A stretch of DNA of 64,000 bases from Coraliomargarita sinensis (GTDB lineage Bacteria; Verrucomicrobiota; Verrucomicrobiia; Opitutales; Coraliomargaritaceae), in contig NZ_QHJQ01000001.1 of the NCBI RefSeq assembly GCF_003185655.1, positions 62,001 to 126,000 of the forward strand, given 5' to 3'. Each line of letters begins with the position of its first letter. Within the stretch, counting starts at the first letter, position 1. Position numbers and translations under genes: made by a program. Shown here piece after piece: positions 35,092-44,226 of this stretch. The notes below the pieces were generated by a model, which was not told the DNA's origin, did no database searches, and saw only the letters and a list, made by a program, of their open reading frames with translations.

Positions 35092-37017
35092 TTACCGAGG
35101 CACCTTGAGAACAAAGGAGCAACCAGTCGGCCTGTTCTCTTCCAGCGTCAGCTTACCGCCCATTTCCCGGGCCAGCCGGGCGGCAATACTCAGCCCGAGT
35201 CCGCAGCCCGGCCGCTCCGAGGTCAGCCGGTCGTCCGAACGATGAAACGCGTCGAAAACCTGTTTGCGCTCGGCGGCGGGGATGCCGGGGCCGAAGTCGC
35301 TCACACGCAGCTGCCAACCGCCGTTGCCGCCACGGAGAGCCACCTCTGCCCGCTCTCCGGACGCGGCGTACTTGGCGGCGTTGTCGAGCAGGTTGAGCAG
35401 GATCTGTTCGAGTGCGTCGCCATCCACCTGTGCGCGCAGCGGCGAATCCGGCGCTTGGTAGTCGACCGACAAGCCCTCGGCGAGCAGGCGCTCACGCTGG
35501 CTCTCGATCATCTCGCCCAGCGCCGCGCCGAGATCCCGCAACTCGTAGCGGGCCCCGCGCTGCCCCCGGTCGAGGCGGCTGAAGTCGAGCACGTTGTTGA
35601 CCAGACGGGTCAACCGCTGGGTTTCGTTGAGCATCCGCTGTAAATATTCCCGTTGCTTGGCCTCATCCTTGACGCGCCCGTCGTGCAACATGTCGGCGAA
35701 GAGCCGGATACTGGTGAGAGGCGTCTTCAGCTCATGCGAGACGTTGGCCACAAAGCTTGTCTTCTGCTGGGCATCCCGAGCATCGCGGCGGGCCTGCCAA
35801 ATCAGGACTGCCGACCCGATGAGAATGGCCAAACTGAGACCGGCGATAAAGAGGCCGCCCACGAAACGAAAGCTGCTGCCGAAGGTGTTGGCCCCGTTTG
35901 CCCGGTAGGTTTCGATTCGCCACTTGGGCAAGGCGCTGCCGACCGCCAGACTGAGCTCAGGTGCGGCTGACTGACTGCCGGCAAATTTCGGCGAATAATC
36001 TCCTGCCACCGTGCGACCCCCGGCATCAACCAGGCGAAAGCGCAAGCCGTCCTGTTGCGAGAGACTGATCGCCTTGGAAAGCTCGGCGAGCACGGCTTCA
36101 CGGTCCAGCCAGGCACCGATGTAATCGCGGCTCTCCGGCAGGCCGACCCAGGCCATCCACTGTTCCCGGCCCTCCATTGAGAAATCCACCCAACCGCGAC
36201 GCACCGAGGCCTCCGGGACCAGCGGCGCCTCCTTGTCGGTTTGCCTTTTCTTTTTGTCCGCCTGGGCGCGCACCGCGCCGAGCTCGGACTTGCTCATGAC
36301 TCCCTCCGTTGGTTCTCCGGCGGCCTCCTCCGACGGGCTGAGGGCACCCGACACGCTGTTCAGTCCAAAACGGTTGTCGACGTTGACCTTGCGCACCGCC
36401 TCCCGCTGCTGCTTCAGCGCAACATTCTGCGTCACCAGTTTCTGCTGGCTTGCGTCGCCCTGCGCTTCATCGGCAAAGGCATCCGTGCGCTCCGCGGCCG
36501 GGGCCACAGGCGCGCTGGCGTAAGCGTAGGCATCGCTCGGCGCTTTCGAATTGGCAAGCCGCGGCGTGGCGGCGGGGGCCTCTTCTTCGGGTGGCACGGA
36601 GGCAAACTCGGGCAGGCTCCAGGGGTAAACGACACCACCGGATTCGGTCTTCCCACGGACCGACCCCGGCGCGGGCAGTTCGCCGCGTTCCCCCAGCCAG
36701 ACCGTCACCGCATCCGCCCCCCGAAAATAATAACCCACAGCCACGTAGGGATTGCCCTCGACCATTTCCGCCAGGGCGATCCTTGCATCCGGGAGCTCCC
36801 GAACCGCGAGCAGCCCGTCGACCACCCCGGTGCGCACTTCCTCCATGAGAAGGTCGATGCTGTCTGCCACGCTCGCCGTCCGGTTGGCCAGCGTCCCGGC
36901 TGCCAGCGACTCCACCCGGTCGGCTTCGCGCCCGAGCAGCCACCAGGCGCAAGCCGCCATCGAGACCGTCGCTCCGAAAAGGAGCCACCAGGCAAACATG
37001 ACGGGGCGGACGCGCAT
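35092..37017 (-). CDS. Membrane sensor histidine kinase
   Basis: 641 aa. TM helix near 8-28, then a large extracytoplasmic part with an unusual Ala/Glu/Gln-rich low-complexity stretch (about 140-270) and a folded part with WMAWVGLPESRDYIGAW. The second TM helix is near 375-398 (FVGGLFIAGLSLAILIGSAV). Cytoplasmic HisKA has FVANVSHELKTPLTSIR (phospho-His), and HATPase_c has NLLDNAAKYA, DFGPGIP and GCGLGLSIA. The final strand is CSFVLKVPR. The response regulator is encoded downstream after a BIME-like element. The stimulus is unknown. Confidence 0.93.
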   Translation of the reverse strand: MRVRPVMFAWWLLFGATVSMAACAWWLLGREADRVESLAAGTLANRTASVADSIDLLMEEVRTGVVDGLLAVRELPDARIALAEMVEGNPYVAVGYYFRGADAVTVWLGERGELPAPGSVRGKTESGGVVYPWSLPEFASVPPEEEAPAATPRLANSKAPSDAYAYASAPVAPAAERTDAFADEAQGDASQQKLVTQNVALKQQREAVRKVNVDNRFGLNSVSGALSPSEEAAGEPTEGVMSKSELGAVRAQADKKKRQTDKEAPLVPEASVRRGWVDFSMEGREQWMAWVGLPESRDYIGAWLDREAVLAELSKAISLSQQDGLRFRLVDAGGRTVAGDYSPKFAGSQSAAPELSLAVGSALPKWRIETYRANGANTFGSSFRFVGGLFIAGLSLAILIGSAVLIWQARRDARDAQQKTSFVANVSHELKTPLTSIRLFADMLHDGRVKDEAKQREYLQRMLNETQRLTRLVNNVLDFSRLDRGQRGARYELRDLGAALGEMIESQRERLLAEGLSVDYQAPDSPLRAQVDGDALEQILLNLLDNAAKYAASGERAEVALRGGNGGWQLRVSDFGPGIPAAERKQVFDAFHRSDDRLTSERPGCGLGLSIAARLAREMGGKLTLEENRPTGCSFVLKVPR

Positions 37018-37081
37018 TCCTCAAGAGTTAGCGATAGCGGGTGAATTGAGAAGCTAGAAATAGCGGTCGCGCTTCATTGCC

Positions 37082-37690
37082 TCAGCGCAGGGTTTGCCGC
37101 AAGTCCGGCTGAGAAGTGGATGGAACGGTACTGCCTTCGAAGCTGATGCGCGGATCGTTCACATTCACAAGTTCGTTCAGCTCGTAGACGTTCCGGTAGC
37201 CGTAGCCGTACAGGTTGATGTAGGTCGGGATGTTCAGTGCCATCATGAGCGGCTTTTTCTGGACGGCGAACTCGCGGCCCAAGCCACCCTCAGCCGGTGA
37301 AGCGGGCACGAACACCTTGGTCGCCAGATCCGTCTGGTTGCCCTCAAAGTTGTTGTTGCAGTAGATCAGGATTTTCGTGTCAGAGGACGGGATCACTCTG
37401 GCGAGATTTTCCTGGGTGTAATCCGCAAAGGCCAAATGCCGTGCCCCTTTGAGGTGCAAGCGCCCGTAGCGGAATGCGGACCGGGAATCCAGGATGATCA
37501 CATCCGGATCTTTGCTCATTTCGAGAAAGGTATTCAGATCGATAAGACGGCTCTCGCGGTGACTCTCAACCGCCGCGACGAGCGATTTGTAATCGTCAAA
37601 ACTGACTTTCGCCTTTGTCTCCAGCCCGAGAGCCATATTGGCCGAAAGAGCGACCAGAAGGATAATGTATTTCATAAAAATGTCTTTCAT
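37082..37690 (-). CDS. Exported rhodanese-domain protein
   Basis: 202 aa; the signal peptide follows MKYIILLVALSANMALG (ATG 37675 is an alternative start). Rhodanese fold with IILDSRSAFRYGRLHLKGA and active-site loop ILIYCNNNFEGN, so the catalytic Cys is kept. Periplasmic rhodaneses carry sulfane sulfur or act in redox, but the partner here is unknown. The VWA gene lies upstream on the same strand. Confidence 0.85.
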   Translation of the reverse strand: MKDIFMKYIILLVALSANMALGLETKAKVSFDDYKSLVAAVESHRESRLIDLNTFLEMSKDPDVIILDSRSAFRYGRLHLKGARHLAFADYTQENLARVIPSSDTKILIYCNNNFEGNQTDLATKVFVPASPAEGGLGREFAVQKKPLMMALNIPTYINLYGYGYRNVYELNELVNVNDPRISFEGSTVPSTSQPDLRQTLR

Positions 37691-37798
37691 TTTGATGATG
37701 ATCTGGATGAAGAAGAACGGTAGCGCAGGCCCGCACGGTCATTTGTGATGCACGGCCAGTCACCTGCGCGACCGGGTTTCCTCTTCTTCAAATCGAGA

Positions 37799-39145
37799 TT
37801 ACTTCACGGACTGCTGGTTCTTGAGTTGATAGCTGTCCGAGCGGTAAGACTTGCGCTTGGCGTTGGACAAGCCTTGCCGCTCAACCTGTTCGGCTTCCTC
37901 CTCAATTTCGGCGGCCGGTGCGGCGACCACCTCATCCCCGAGGAATCCATAGTCGGCGGAGATCTTACCGACCACCCCGCGAAGGCTGCTGGCCGCCATC
38001 TCGCGATCGCCGGCGTCCGCGTGGGCGATGGCCTCTTCTTTCGCTTCCGCGATACGGTTGTCGACAACGTTCCGGGCGATGTCCTTTCGGGCCGCGGCCA
38101 CAACTTTTTCGACTTCGCCGGTGTAGGTAATCGGCACGGAGACTTGCTGCGTCCGTGCGATTTTCTCGCCGACCGGAAGATAGTTCACCTCGACTTCAAT
38201 CAGGTCCTCCACCGCCCCGACGCGACCCTCGGGCGCCCGGACCTCCAGCAGGGCGAGTTTATCGAGTCCGCTGTAGACCTGGGGCATCCGGAAACGGGCC
38301 ACCTTCTCCCCGATCTCCGCCTCGCGGCCGACGCTCTTGATGATCCGGGCGCCCCCACGTGCGCGAACGATGATTTCGATGTCCGTCGCGGCAACATTGA
38401 GGGCGTCACCCAGCTCGCCGGCAAAGATGCGGGGCAAATCGTCCGCGTTTTCCACGAAGTAGGTATTCCCCTGCCCGGCTTCGGCCAGTGTTGTCATGAT
38501 ATCTTCGTTGAAGCCCAGGCCGAGCCCGACGGTGCTGATGACCATGTCCTCGCCGGCGAGAGCACGGCCGAGCGCGCGGAAATCAGCGACTTTCGACGGG
38601 CCCCGATTGGCCAGCCCGTCGGAGAGCAGGATCATCCGGCTGATGTAGCCAGCGTCCTCGTAGCGGCGCAGCTCGGCAGCGGCCTGATTGAGCCCGGCGT
38701 AGATCGCGGTATTCCCGCGGGAGGTGACCCCGCGAATCCTGCGTTTAATCTCGGCGATGTTCTCGCGGGTGGCGAACTGACTGGGGGCGAGGGTATCGAC
38801 CTCGTGATCATAGATAATGACAGAGACCCGGTCGCGCGGTCCGAGACTGCCGACGGCCACCTCGGCGGCCTGAATGGCCTCTTCGATCTTTTGTCCGCTC
38901 ATGGATCCCGACCGGTCCAGAACAAGGCTGAGGTTGACGGGTGGCCGCTCCCGGTCCGAGTGGACGATCTCGGGACGAATCTTGATTTGGACGACCACAT
39001 CCTCCGTCTGGTTGGCCGGCACGACCGGACGGTCGAGCGCGGCATCCACGTGAAGGATTTCGGTATAGCCCTTGGCACTCGCCATGGCGGTCAGGCCACA
39101 GGCGAATGCGAGGCTGAAGAGAACTCTTTTGATGAATGTTTTCAT
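37799..39145 (-). CDS. Exported von Willebrand factor A domain protein
   Basis: 448 aa with a signal peptide (MKTFIKRVLFSLAFACGLTA). The VWA domain starts near residue 68, with the full MIDAS motif LVLDRSGSMSG and later LLSDGLANRG, so metal-dependent ligand binding is expected. Beta-rich C-terminal domains follow (EIIVRARGGARIIKSVG; VNYLPVGEKIARTQQ), then a Glu/Ala-rich segment and a basic tail. It is similar in layout to secreted VWA/Ca-activated channel-like proteins. The ligand is unknown. Confidence 0.88.
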   Translation of the reverse strand: MKTFIKRVLFSLAFACGLTAMASAKGYTEILHVDAALDRPVVPANQTEDVVVQIKIRPEIVHSDRERPPVNLSLVLDRSGSMSGQKIEEAIQAAEVAVGSLGPRDRVSVIIYDHEVDTLAPSQFATRENIAEIKRRIRGVTSRGNTAIYAGLNQAAAELRRYEDAGYISRMILLSDGLANRGPSKVADFRALGRALAGEDMVISTVGLGLGFNEDIMTTLAEAGQGNTYFVENADDLPRIFAGELGDALNVAATDIEIIVRARGGARIIKSVGREAEIGEKVARFRMPQVYSGLDKLALLEVRAPEGRVGAVEDLIEVEVNYLPVGEKIARTQQVSVPITYTGEVEKVVAAARKDIARNVVDNRIAEAKEEAIAHADAGDREMAASSLRGVVGKISADYGFLGDEVVAAPAAEIEEEAEQVERQGLSNAKRKSYRSDSYQLKNQQSVK

Positions 39146-39267
39146 TAATTTCCTTGGTTGGTGATCATGCGTGATTGCAGCCGTAGAATACCAAGTCGCG
39201 CGCCGGAAGTCGTCATCCCCGCGTAAAATGATTGTCAGGATTTTGTCATGGATGGGGCACCATTTCC

Positions 39268-39292
39268 GTAGGGGTGCTGCTTTGCGGCACCC
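39268..39292 (+). repeat. REP-like element, GTAG plus hairpin
   Basis: GTAG at 39268-39271, then GGGTGCTGC (39272-39280), TTT and GCGGCACCC (39284-39292), one G-T pair. A close relative in inverted orientation ends at 46989. Confidence 0.7.
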
Positions 39293-39451
39293 GCGAGCGT
39301 TGTGTGGCGGTAAGGCTTGAGATGGGGCTGTCGAACGCTAGGGACTTCCCGAGGAAAGCCCCTAGCTATGCCTGCGCCATTCCACTTGACCCACTACAAC
39401 CAAGGTTTAACACCTCTTGACTTCCTTCGCTCTTTCAAACCTCCCACCCGC

Positions 39452-39604
39452 CTTCGCACCTTTCACCTTCCCACCTTCGCACCTTTCCACCTTCGCACCT
39501 TTCCACCTTCGCACCTTTCCACCTTCGCACCTTTCCACCTTCGCACCTTTCCACCTTCGTACCTTTCCACCTTCGTACCTTTCACCTTCGTACCTTTCAC
39601 CTTT
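39452..39604. repeat. 16-bp (8+8) tandem array upstream of glyS
   Basis: Five perfect copies of CCACCTTCGCACCTTT fill 39471-39550 and two copies with T for C follow to 39582. A 15-bp copy and a partial copy then run to 39604, 14 bp before the glyS ATG. Each 16-mer is two related octamers (consensus sCACCTTy). No spacers, so it is not a CRISPR array. Confidence 0.9.
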
Positions 39605-39618
39605 AACCTTCCCACCCA

Positions 39619-41160
39619 ATGACAGCTCCCACCGCATCCAACGATAGCCTCATGGAAGAACTCGTCGGCCTGTGCAAGCGCCGCGGCTTCATCTTTCCCT
39701 CCTCCGAAATCTATGGGGGCTATAACGGCTTTTACGACTACGGCCCGCTCGGGGTGGAACTGCGCAACAACATCAAGAACGCCTGGTGGCGTGACTTCGT
39801 GCAACGCCGCGACGACGTGGTCGGGTTGGACTCCAGTATCATCATGCACCCGAGGATCTGGAAGGCCTCCGGTCACGTGGACGGCTTCTCCGATCCGATG
39901 GTGGATTGCAAGGAAAGCAAGCGACGCTATCGCGCCGACCAACTGTTTTCCGCGCCCGTAGTGCTTGACGGAGAGCCCTGCGGCTACATCGCCTATGTCG
40001 AAGGCGCCGACGAAGCCAGCATCATCAAGCAGGCAAAGAAACTGCGCGACTTGCTCGACAGGAAACAGTCGAAACTGGACGAAGCACAACTCCTGAACAG
40101 CGCGACGGAATTTACCGAAGTCGATGAGGTCGTCCGAGAGAAGACTCTCGGCCCGGACGCCGCCAAGATCGGGACCCTGACCGCGCCGCGTGAATTTAAA
40201 CTGATGTTCGAGACCAAGGTGGGCCCGCTGGCGGACGACTCCGCCGTGGCCTACCTTCGCCCGGAAACCGCCCAGGGCATCTTTGCCAACTACAAGAACG
40301 TGGTCGATACCGGCCGCGTCAAAATCCCCTTCGGGATCGCCCAGATCGGCAAGGCCTTCCGCAACGAGATCACCCCGCGCAATTTCATCTTCCGCTCCCG
40401 CGAGTTCGAACAGATGGAGATCGAGTATTTCATCGCGCCCGAGGCCGACTGGAAGCAGCTCCACCGCGAGTGGCTCGACCTGTGCATCGACTGGCTGGTC
40501 TCGATCGGCCTGCCCCGCGAGTCCATCACCGAAGACGTCCACCCCCAGGAGAAACTCGCTTTCTACTCCCAGGCCACCACCGACCTCATGTTCCATTTCC
40601 CACACGGCGAGCAGGAACTCTGGGGAATTGCCTGCCGGTCCGACTACGATCTCAAGCAACACCAGGAGCACTCCGGTAAGAGCATGGAGATTTTCGACGA
40701 GGCCAGCAAAAGCAAGTTTGTCCCGCACGTGATCGAGCCCTCGCTCGGCGTGGACCGGACCCTGCTGGCGGTGCTCACCGCCGCCTACTGCGAGGACGAA
40801 GTGCCCAATGACAAAGGCAAGGTCGAGACACGTACCCTGCTGAAATTCAGCCCACGCGTGGCCCCCTACAAGGCGGCCGTATTCCCGCTGCTCAAGAACA
40901 AGCCCGAGCTGGTCGAGCGTGCGGAGGCCCTTTATAAAAAGCTACAGCGCCGCTGGAATGTCTTCTACGATGCCTCCGGTGCCATCGGCCGCCGCTACCG
41001 CCGTCAGGACGAGATCGGCACCCCGTTTGGCATCACCATCGACTTCGATACGATTGAAAAGGACGGTACTGTCACCCTGCGCGACCGGGATACCTGCGAG
41101 CAGCGCCGCGTCAGCGAAGACGAACTGATCGACTTCCTCGAAGAACAGATCGAAGGGTAA
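39619..41160 (+). CDS. glyS: Glycyl-tRNA synthetase, class II dimeric type
   Basis: Charges tRNA-Gly, 513 aa, alpha2 type rather than the alpha2-beta2 type. Class II motif 1 region, [20 protein letters not shown] near residue 23, [36 protein letters not shown] (motif 2 region, Arg) and [12 protein letters not shown] (motif 3 Arg) are present. An insertion of about 60 residues after AYVEG is usual for this form. A long tandem octamer array ends 14 bp upstream of the ATG and no Shine-Dalgarno sequence is visible between them. Confidence 0.96.
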   Translation: MTAPTASNDSLMEELVGLCKRRGFIFPSSEIYGGYNGFYDYGPLGVELRNNIKNAWWRDFVQRRDDVVGLDSSIIMHPRIWKASGHVDGFSDPMVDCKESKRRYRADQLFSAPVVLDGEPCGYIAYVEGADEASIIKQAKKLRDLLDRKQSKLDEAQLLNSATEFTEVDEVVREKTLGPDAAKIGTLTAPREFKLMFETKVGPLADDSAVAYLRPETAQGIFANYKNVVDTGRVKIPFGIAQIGKAFRNEITPRNFIFRSREFEQMEIEYFIAPEADWKQLHREWLDLCIDWLVSIGLPRESITEDVHPQEKLAFYSQATTDLMFHFPHGEQELWGIACRSDYDLKQHQEHSGKSMEIFDEASKSKFVPHVIEPSLGVDRTLLAVLTAAYCEDEVPNDKGKVETRTLLKFSPRVAPYKAAVFPLLKNKPELVERAEALYKKLQRRWNVFYDASGAIGRRYRRQDEIGTPFGITIDFDTIEKDGTVTLRDRDTCEQRRVSEDELIDFLEEQIEG

Positions 41161-41172
41161 AGGAATCGCGCC

Positions 41173-41460
41173 CTACTCTCCGACAGCTTTTACTCCGGGC
41201 TCGAAGAGTGAGAGATCGTCTTCGTAAACTTTCAGCCGTTCGACGACTTCAGCTTTTCGCGAGGGGCTGGCCGTCAGGTAGAGCTCGGTGCCTTCCTCGC
41301 TCTCCAGGCCCATCCAGAGTTTAACACTGTTGTAGTGTGGAAGAAGCCAGCCGAGCGCCTCGTGCATTTCACTCCCGTCGGTGGGTAGTTCGTAAAAGTC
41401 CGCGGTGCTGTCACTGTGTGACCAGGAGACTGATGGCGGATTGTCGAGTAAGGCAGGCAC
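41173..41460 (-). CDS. Small hypothetical protein
   Basis: 95 aa, acidic, not recognised. It contains ALGWLLPHYNSVKLWMGLES and ends with SLFEPGVKAVGE. There is no signal, TM segment or metal motif. It is convergent with glyS (12 bp between stops) and downstream of tcdA. The coding call rests on length, codon use and a plausible protein pattern only. Confidence 0.55.
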   Translation of the reverse strand: MPALLDNPPSVSWSHSDSTADFYELPTDGSEMHEALGWLLPHYNSVKLWMGLESEEGTELYLTASPSRKAEVVERLKVYEDDLSLFEPGVKAVGE

Positions 41461-41550
41461 GGTAAGAGATCTAGAGCTTGGCAGAAGCCTGACAAGCTCT
41501 CAGAGATCTCCCCGCGTAATTCAATCTTTTTTCACGCGGATCAGGGTAAA

Positions 41551-42327
41551 TCATTCAGAAAGTGCGATCCGTTTGACCACCTCCGCAGCGAGGAAAAACC
41601 CTACCGCCCCGGTAACGAAAGTCGCCGAGCCAAAACCGGCATCGCAATTCAACCGGTAGTCGGTACCCGGCTCCCGCTCGCAGGCCACCGAACCATCGGC
41701 TTGGGGATAGACCGGCAGTTCGTCGGAATAGACACAGTCGACCTTAAACTTCTGGCGGGAAAGTCTGGGGAAGCCGTATTCGCGGCGGAGCTTTTTGCGC
41801 ACCTGCAGGAGCAGCGGGTCGTTAATGGTGCGGGAAAGGTCCTGAATCCTGATCCGCGCGGGATCAATACATCCGCCGGCCCCGCCGCAGGTGATGAGCT
41901 TGAGCCCGCGTTTGCGCGCCTCGGCAATAAGCAGGCATTTGTGCTTGGTCGCGTCGATGGCGTCGACGATGTAGTCGTATTGCGGGGCCAACAGGCGATC
42001 CATCGTCTTCTCGGTGAAAAAGACCTCCTCGCAAGTCACCTCGCACTCGGGCGCGATGTGCTTCACGCGTTCGGCCAGGGCCGAAGCCTTGGTCCGGCCG
42101 ATCGTGCCGTCCATGGCATGAATCTGACGGTTCACATTACTCAGGCAGACCTCGTCCATATCGACGAGCGTCAGCGAGCCGATCCCCGAACGGGCCAGGG
42201 CCTCCACCACCCAGGAGCCGACACCGCCGAGCCCGACCACGCAGACGTGACCCTCACGAAGGCGCGCCAAGCCATCGACTCCGTAAAGTCGGCCAATCGC
42301 ACTAAAACGTGTTTCGTAATCGGGCAT
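41551..42327 (-). CDS. tcdA: tRNA threonylcarbamoyladenosine dehydratase
   Basis: E1/MoeB-like ATP-dependent enzyme that cyclises t6A37 in tRNAs, 258 aa from ATG 42327. Adenylation motif VVGLGGVGSWVVEALARSG, LVDMDEVCLSNVNRQ, and YIVDAIDATKHK are visible, as is ITCGGAGGCIDP. The C-terminal VTGAVGFFLAAEVVKRI helix fits TcdA/CsdL. An in-frame ATG at 42399 would add TTQPL repeats from a 15-bp DNA tandem array; I treat that as untranslated leader. Confidence 0.93.
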   Translation of the reverse strand: MPDYETRFSAIGRLYGVDGLARLREGHVCVVGLGGVGSWVVEALARSGIGSLTLVDMDEVCLSNVNRQIHAMDGTIGRTKASALAERVKHIAPECEVTCEEVFFTEKTMDRLLAPQYDYIVDAIDATKHKCLLIAEARKRGLKLITCGGAGGCIDPARIRIQDLSRTINDPLLLQVRKKLRREYGFPRLSRQKFKVDCVYSDELPVYPQADGSVACEREPGTDYRLNCDAGFGSATFVTGAVGFFLAAEVVKRIALSE

Positions 42328-42340
42328 GCCGTTGTTGGGT

Positions 42341-42396
42341 GGTTGAGTCGTGAGTGGTTGAGTCGTGAGTGGTTGAGTCGTGAGTGGTTGAGTCGT
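42341..42396. repeat. 15-bp tandem array upstream of tcdA
   Basis: GGTTGAGTCGTGAGT is repeated three times in full (42341-42385) and once in part (to 42396). It splits into 7+8-nt related halves. It lies 13 bp upstream of the tcdA ATG. If translated from 42399 it would give a repeated TTQPL segment. Confidence 0.9.
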
Positions 42397-42545
42397 CATA
42401 CTCCTTTAGGACTTAGGGAAAAGATATAAAACCTGAACGTTGCTCCATTTTAAACGCAGATTCATTAACGCCCATTCACGGTTCAACTCATTTTTAACTT
42501 AAATTTCCTCTTCACTCTCACCGCATCCGCTCCCACCCTTTCTCT

Positions 42546-43304
42546 ATGGCCAAACTGACTGATATAGTAGAATTCTGCGACCAGCGTGTACGCAAGTCGG
42601 AGATCAAGGACTTCGACGGAGCCTGCAACGGCTTACAGGTGGAGAACATTGGCGAGGTGACGAAGATCGGTGCCGCCGTCGATGCCGGACAGCGGCCCTT
42701 CGAAGCCGCGATAGCCGCGAAGATTGATTTTCTCATCTGCCACCACGGAATGTTCTGGTCGCCCCCGGTGCCGCTCACCGGAATTCGCTACGAAAAGGTG
42801 AAGACGGCAATCGATGGCAACCTGGCGGTTTATGGCGCCCACCTGCCGCTCGACTGCCATGCCGAAATCGGGAACAATGCACTTCTCGCGAAAGAACTCG
42901 GCTTGGAGCGCCTCGGCTCTTTCCTCGCTTACGAGGGCAATGACATGGCAACCATTGCGAGCGGGCCCGCAAACGGGCGCGCGGAACTCTCCGAAAAATT
43001 AAAGGCGCTCTTCCCCGACACGTATCAGGGAATTGAATACGGAAGCGAGAAGCCCGAGCGCATTGGCATTCTTACCGGTAGCGGTCAGAGTGCGGTGCCC
43101 CACCTCAAAGCCAACGGCCTGGACACTCTGATCACGGGAGAACTGCGCCAGCATCATTTCAATATGGCTCAGGAACTTGGGCTTAACCTCTACCCCTGCG
43201 GACATTATGCGACGGAGGTTTTCGGGGTAAAGGCACTGGCCGCCGAAGTGGCGGAGAAGTTCGGGCTCGAATGGGAGTTTATCGAACAGCCTTGTCTGCT
43301 CTGA
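42546..43304 (+). CDS. Nif3/YbgI-like dinuclear metal-centre protein
   Basis: 252 aa of the Nif3 family, hexameric toroids with a two-metal site; some act as GTP cyclohydrolase type I-like enzymes, but the role is usually unknown. Metal ligands visible in FLICHHGMFW, GAHLPLDCH and CGHYATEVFGVKAL. Length and order of motifs match the short form without the PII-like insert. It is divergent from tcdA. Confidence 0.92.
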   Translation: MAKLTDIVEFCDQRVRKSEIKDFDGACNGLQVENIGEVTKIGAAVDAGQRPFEAAIAAKIDFLICHHGMFWSPPVPLTGIRYEKVKTAIDGNLAVYGAHLPLDCHAEIGNNALLAKELGLERLGSFLAYEGNDMATIASGPANGRAELSEKLKALFPDTYQGIEYGSEKPERIGILTGSGQSAVPHLKANGLDTLITGELRQHHFNMAQELGLNLYPCGHYATEVFGVKALAAEVAEKFGLEWEFIEQPCLL

Positions 43305-43388
43305 TGCGCTTTTGAGGCAGATCCGGAGGTCAGCGTTCCCGGGAGGCTTTCTCGGAACTTTGACAATCATTCGCCAGTCCGTCGTGAA

Positions 43389-43411
43389 AACAGGCGAGAC
43401 GCCTGTTCTAC
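43389..43411 (-). repeat. REP-like hairpin ending in CTAC
   Basis: AACAGGCG (43389-43396), AGA, CGCCTGTT (43400-43407), then CTAC (43408-43411). The same stem family occurs at 57662-57684. Confidence 0.75.
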
Positions 43412-43485
43412 ATCAAGCGGCCCACATCGATCCGCGGATTAACATGCGGCGTTGCCAATTCCGGGAAATCCGCTAGTGATCAGCT

Positions 43486-44034
43486 ATGAAAACATTTGTT
43501 CTGCCCGCATTTCTGCTCGTGCTCGCTGTTCTCCCCGGCTGCATCAGCCCGACCAGTTACGACTACGAACAGGCGGCGCTGGAGGAGATGTCGAACTACA
43601 AAACGTTCACGATTGATAGCCGGGAGACGCGCAGCAATTATCAGGATGTTGTCCTCAGCCCGATCGTGGATCGCCGTATCGAGCGTGCCATCCAGAGGGA
43701 ATTAACCGCCAAGGGCTTCGAGTCCGTTTCCGCGAACCCGGATTTTCGGGTGACCTTCAATACGGTCACAAAAACACGGACCGAAATTAACGATTTTGGT
43801 CCGCCGCCGTTCCGCCGACATCCTTACTACGGCTACTCCGGCCGGCACCTCGACATCGATGAATACGAAGAGGGCACCTTCCTGATCAACATCGTGGACC
43901 GTGCGAGCAAGCAGCTGGTTTGGCGCGGGGCTTACGTCAAGCGACTCGGCTGGAGCGCCCCGGATGAAGCCGAAGTGCAAAAAATCGTCAGTTCCATCCT
44001 CGCAGGATTCCCTCCTGAGCAGCCCGGGGGCTGA
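43486..44034 (+). CDS. DUF4136 lipoprotein
   Basis: Envelope lipoprotein, 182 aa. The signal ends in the lipobox VLPGC (Cys19). The body follows DUF4136: YKTFTIDSRET, IERAIQRELTAKGFESV, DFRVTFNTVTKT and FLINIVDRASKQLVWRG. The usual Arg/Tyr-rich middle (RRHPYYGYSGR) is also seen. The biological role of the family is unknown. Confidence 0.88.
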   Translation: MKTFVLPAFLLVLAVLPGCISPTSYDYEQAALEEMSNYKTFTIDSRETRSNYQDVVLSPIVDRRIERAIQRELTAKGFESVSANPDFRVTFNTVTKTRTEINDFGPPPFRRHPYYGYSGRHLDIDEYEEGTFLINIVDRASKQLVWRGAYVKRLGWSAPDEAEVQKIVSSILAGFPPEQPGG

Positions 44035-44088
44035 AATACTTCGGCCACACCCCGCCTGCTGCCGGGCGCTCAGGGTTTAATGGTGGGG

Positions 44089-44153
44089 CAGTACATTCCT
44101 GTACTGATTGTAAGGCCTGCTGCGTGAAGCACAGGCGGACAAGAATGTCCGCC
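44089..44153. repeat. Paired palindromes downstream of the DUF4136 gene
   Basis: CAGTACA-TTCC-TGTACTG at 44089-44106 and GGCGGACA-AGAA-TGTCCGCC at 44134-44153. The core is the same as in the compound repeat at 30286-30349. No flanking GTAG. Located in the gap between the DUF4136 and Dabb genes. Confidence 0.65.
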
Positions 44154-44188
44154 CTCCGACAACGCCACTCCGGCCGACTCACTTTTTA

Positions 44189-44220
44189 CCTTCACACTTT
44201 CACACCTTTATACATTCATA
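44189..44220. repeat. Octamer array upstream of the Dabb-domain gene
   Basis: Four degenerate octamers of the type CYTTCACA run from 44189 to 44220 and stop 6 bp before the ATG at 44227. No Shine-Dalgarno sequence is visible. Confidence 0.6.
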
Positions 44221-44226
44221 TCTGCC

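Larger units (their letters stand above)
39146..39618. other. 473-bp intergenic region with hairpins and an octamer array
   Basis: Divergent spacer between the VWA gene and glyS. It holds a REP-like element at 39268-39292, a degenerate related hairpin at 39334-39366 (GGGACTTCC / GGAAAGCCC bounded by CTAG) and a long tandem array at 39452-39604. I see no gene. The array would translate as KGAKVERCEGGK-type repeats on the minus strand, but that is a by-product of its period. Confidence 0.7.

Noticed and set aside
37723..37769. GCGCAGG/CCTGCGC inverted repeat next to GTAG between the rhodanese and VWA genes
   Set aside because: The loop is over 30 nt and the stem differs from the REP-like families; not counted among them.
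37745..39148. Plus-strand open frame opposite the VWA gene
   Set aside because: Antisense to a gene with a clear MIDAS motif and signal peptide; no motifs of its own.
39452..39604. Possible CRISPR array
   Set aside because: Repeats are 16 bp and directly adjacent, with no unique spacers and no cas genes.
39463..40728. Long minus-strand open frame opposite glyS
   Set aside because: It overlaps glyS fully and its repeated end comes from the 16-bp tandem array; the sense strand encodes a clear glycyl-tRNA synthetase.
42327..42399. TTQPL-repeat N-terminal extension of TcdA
   Set aside because: The repeat lies upstream of the conserved MPDYETRF start and is better explained as a tandem array in the leader.
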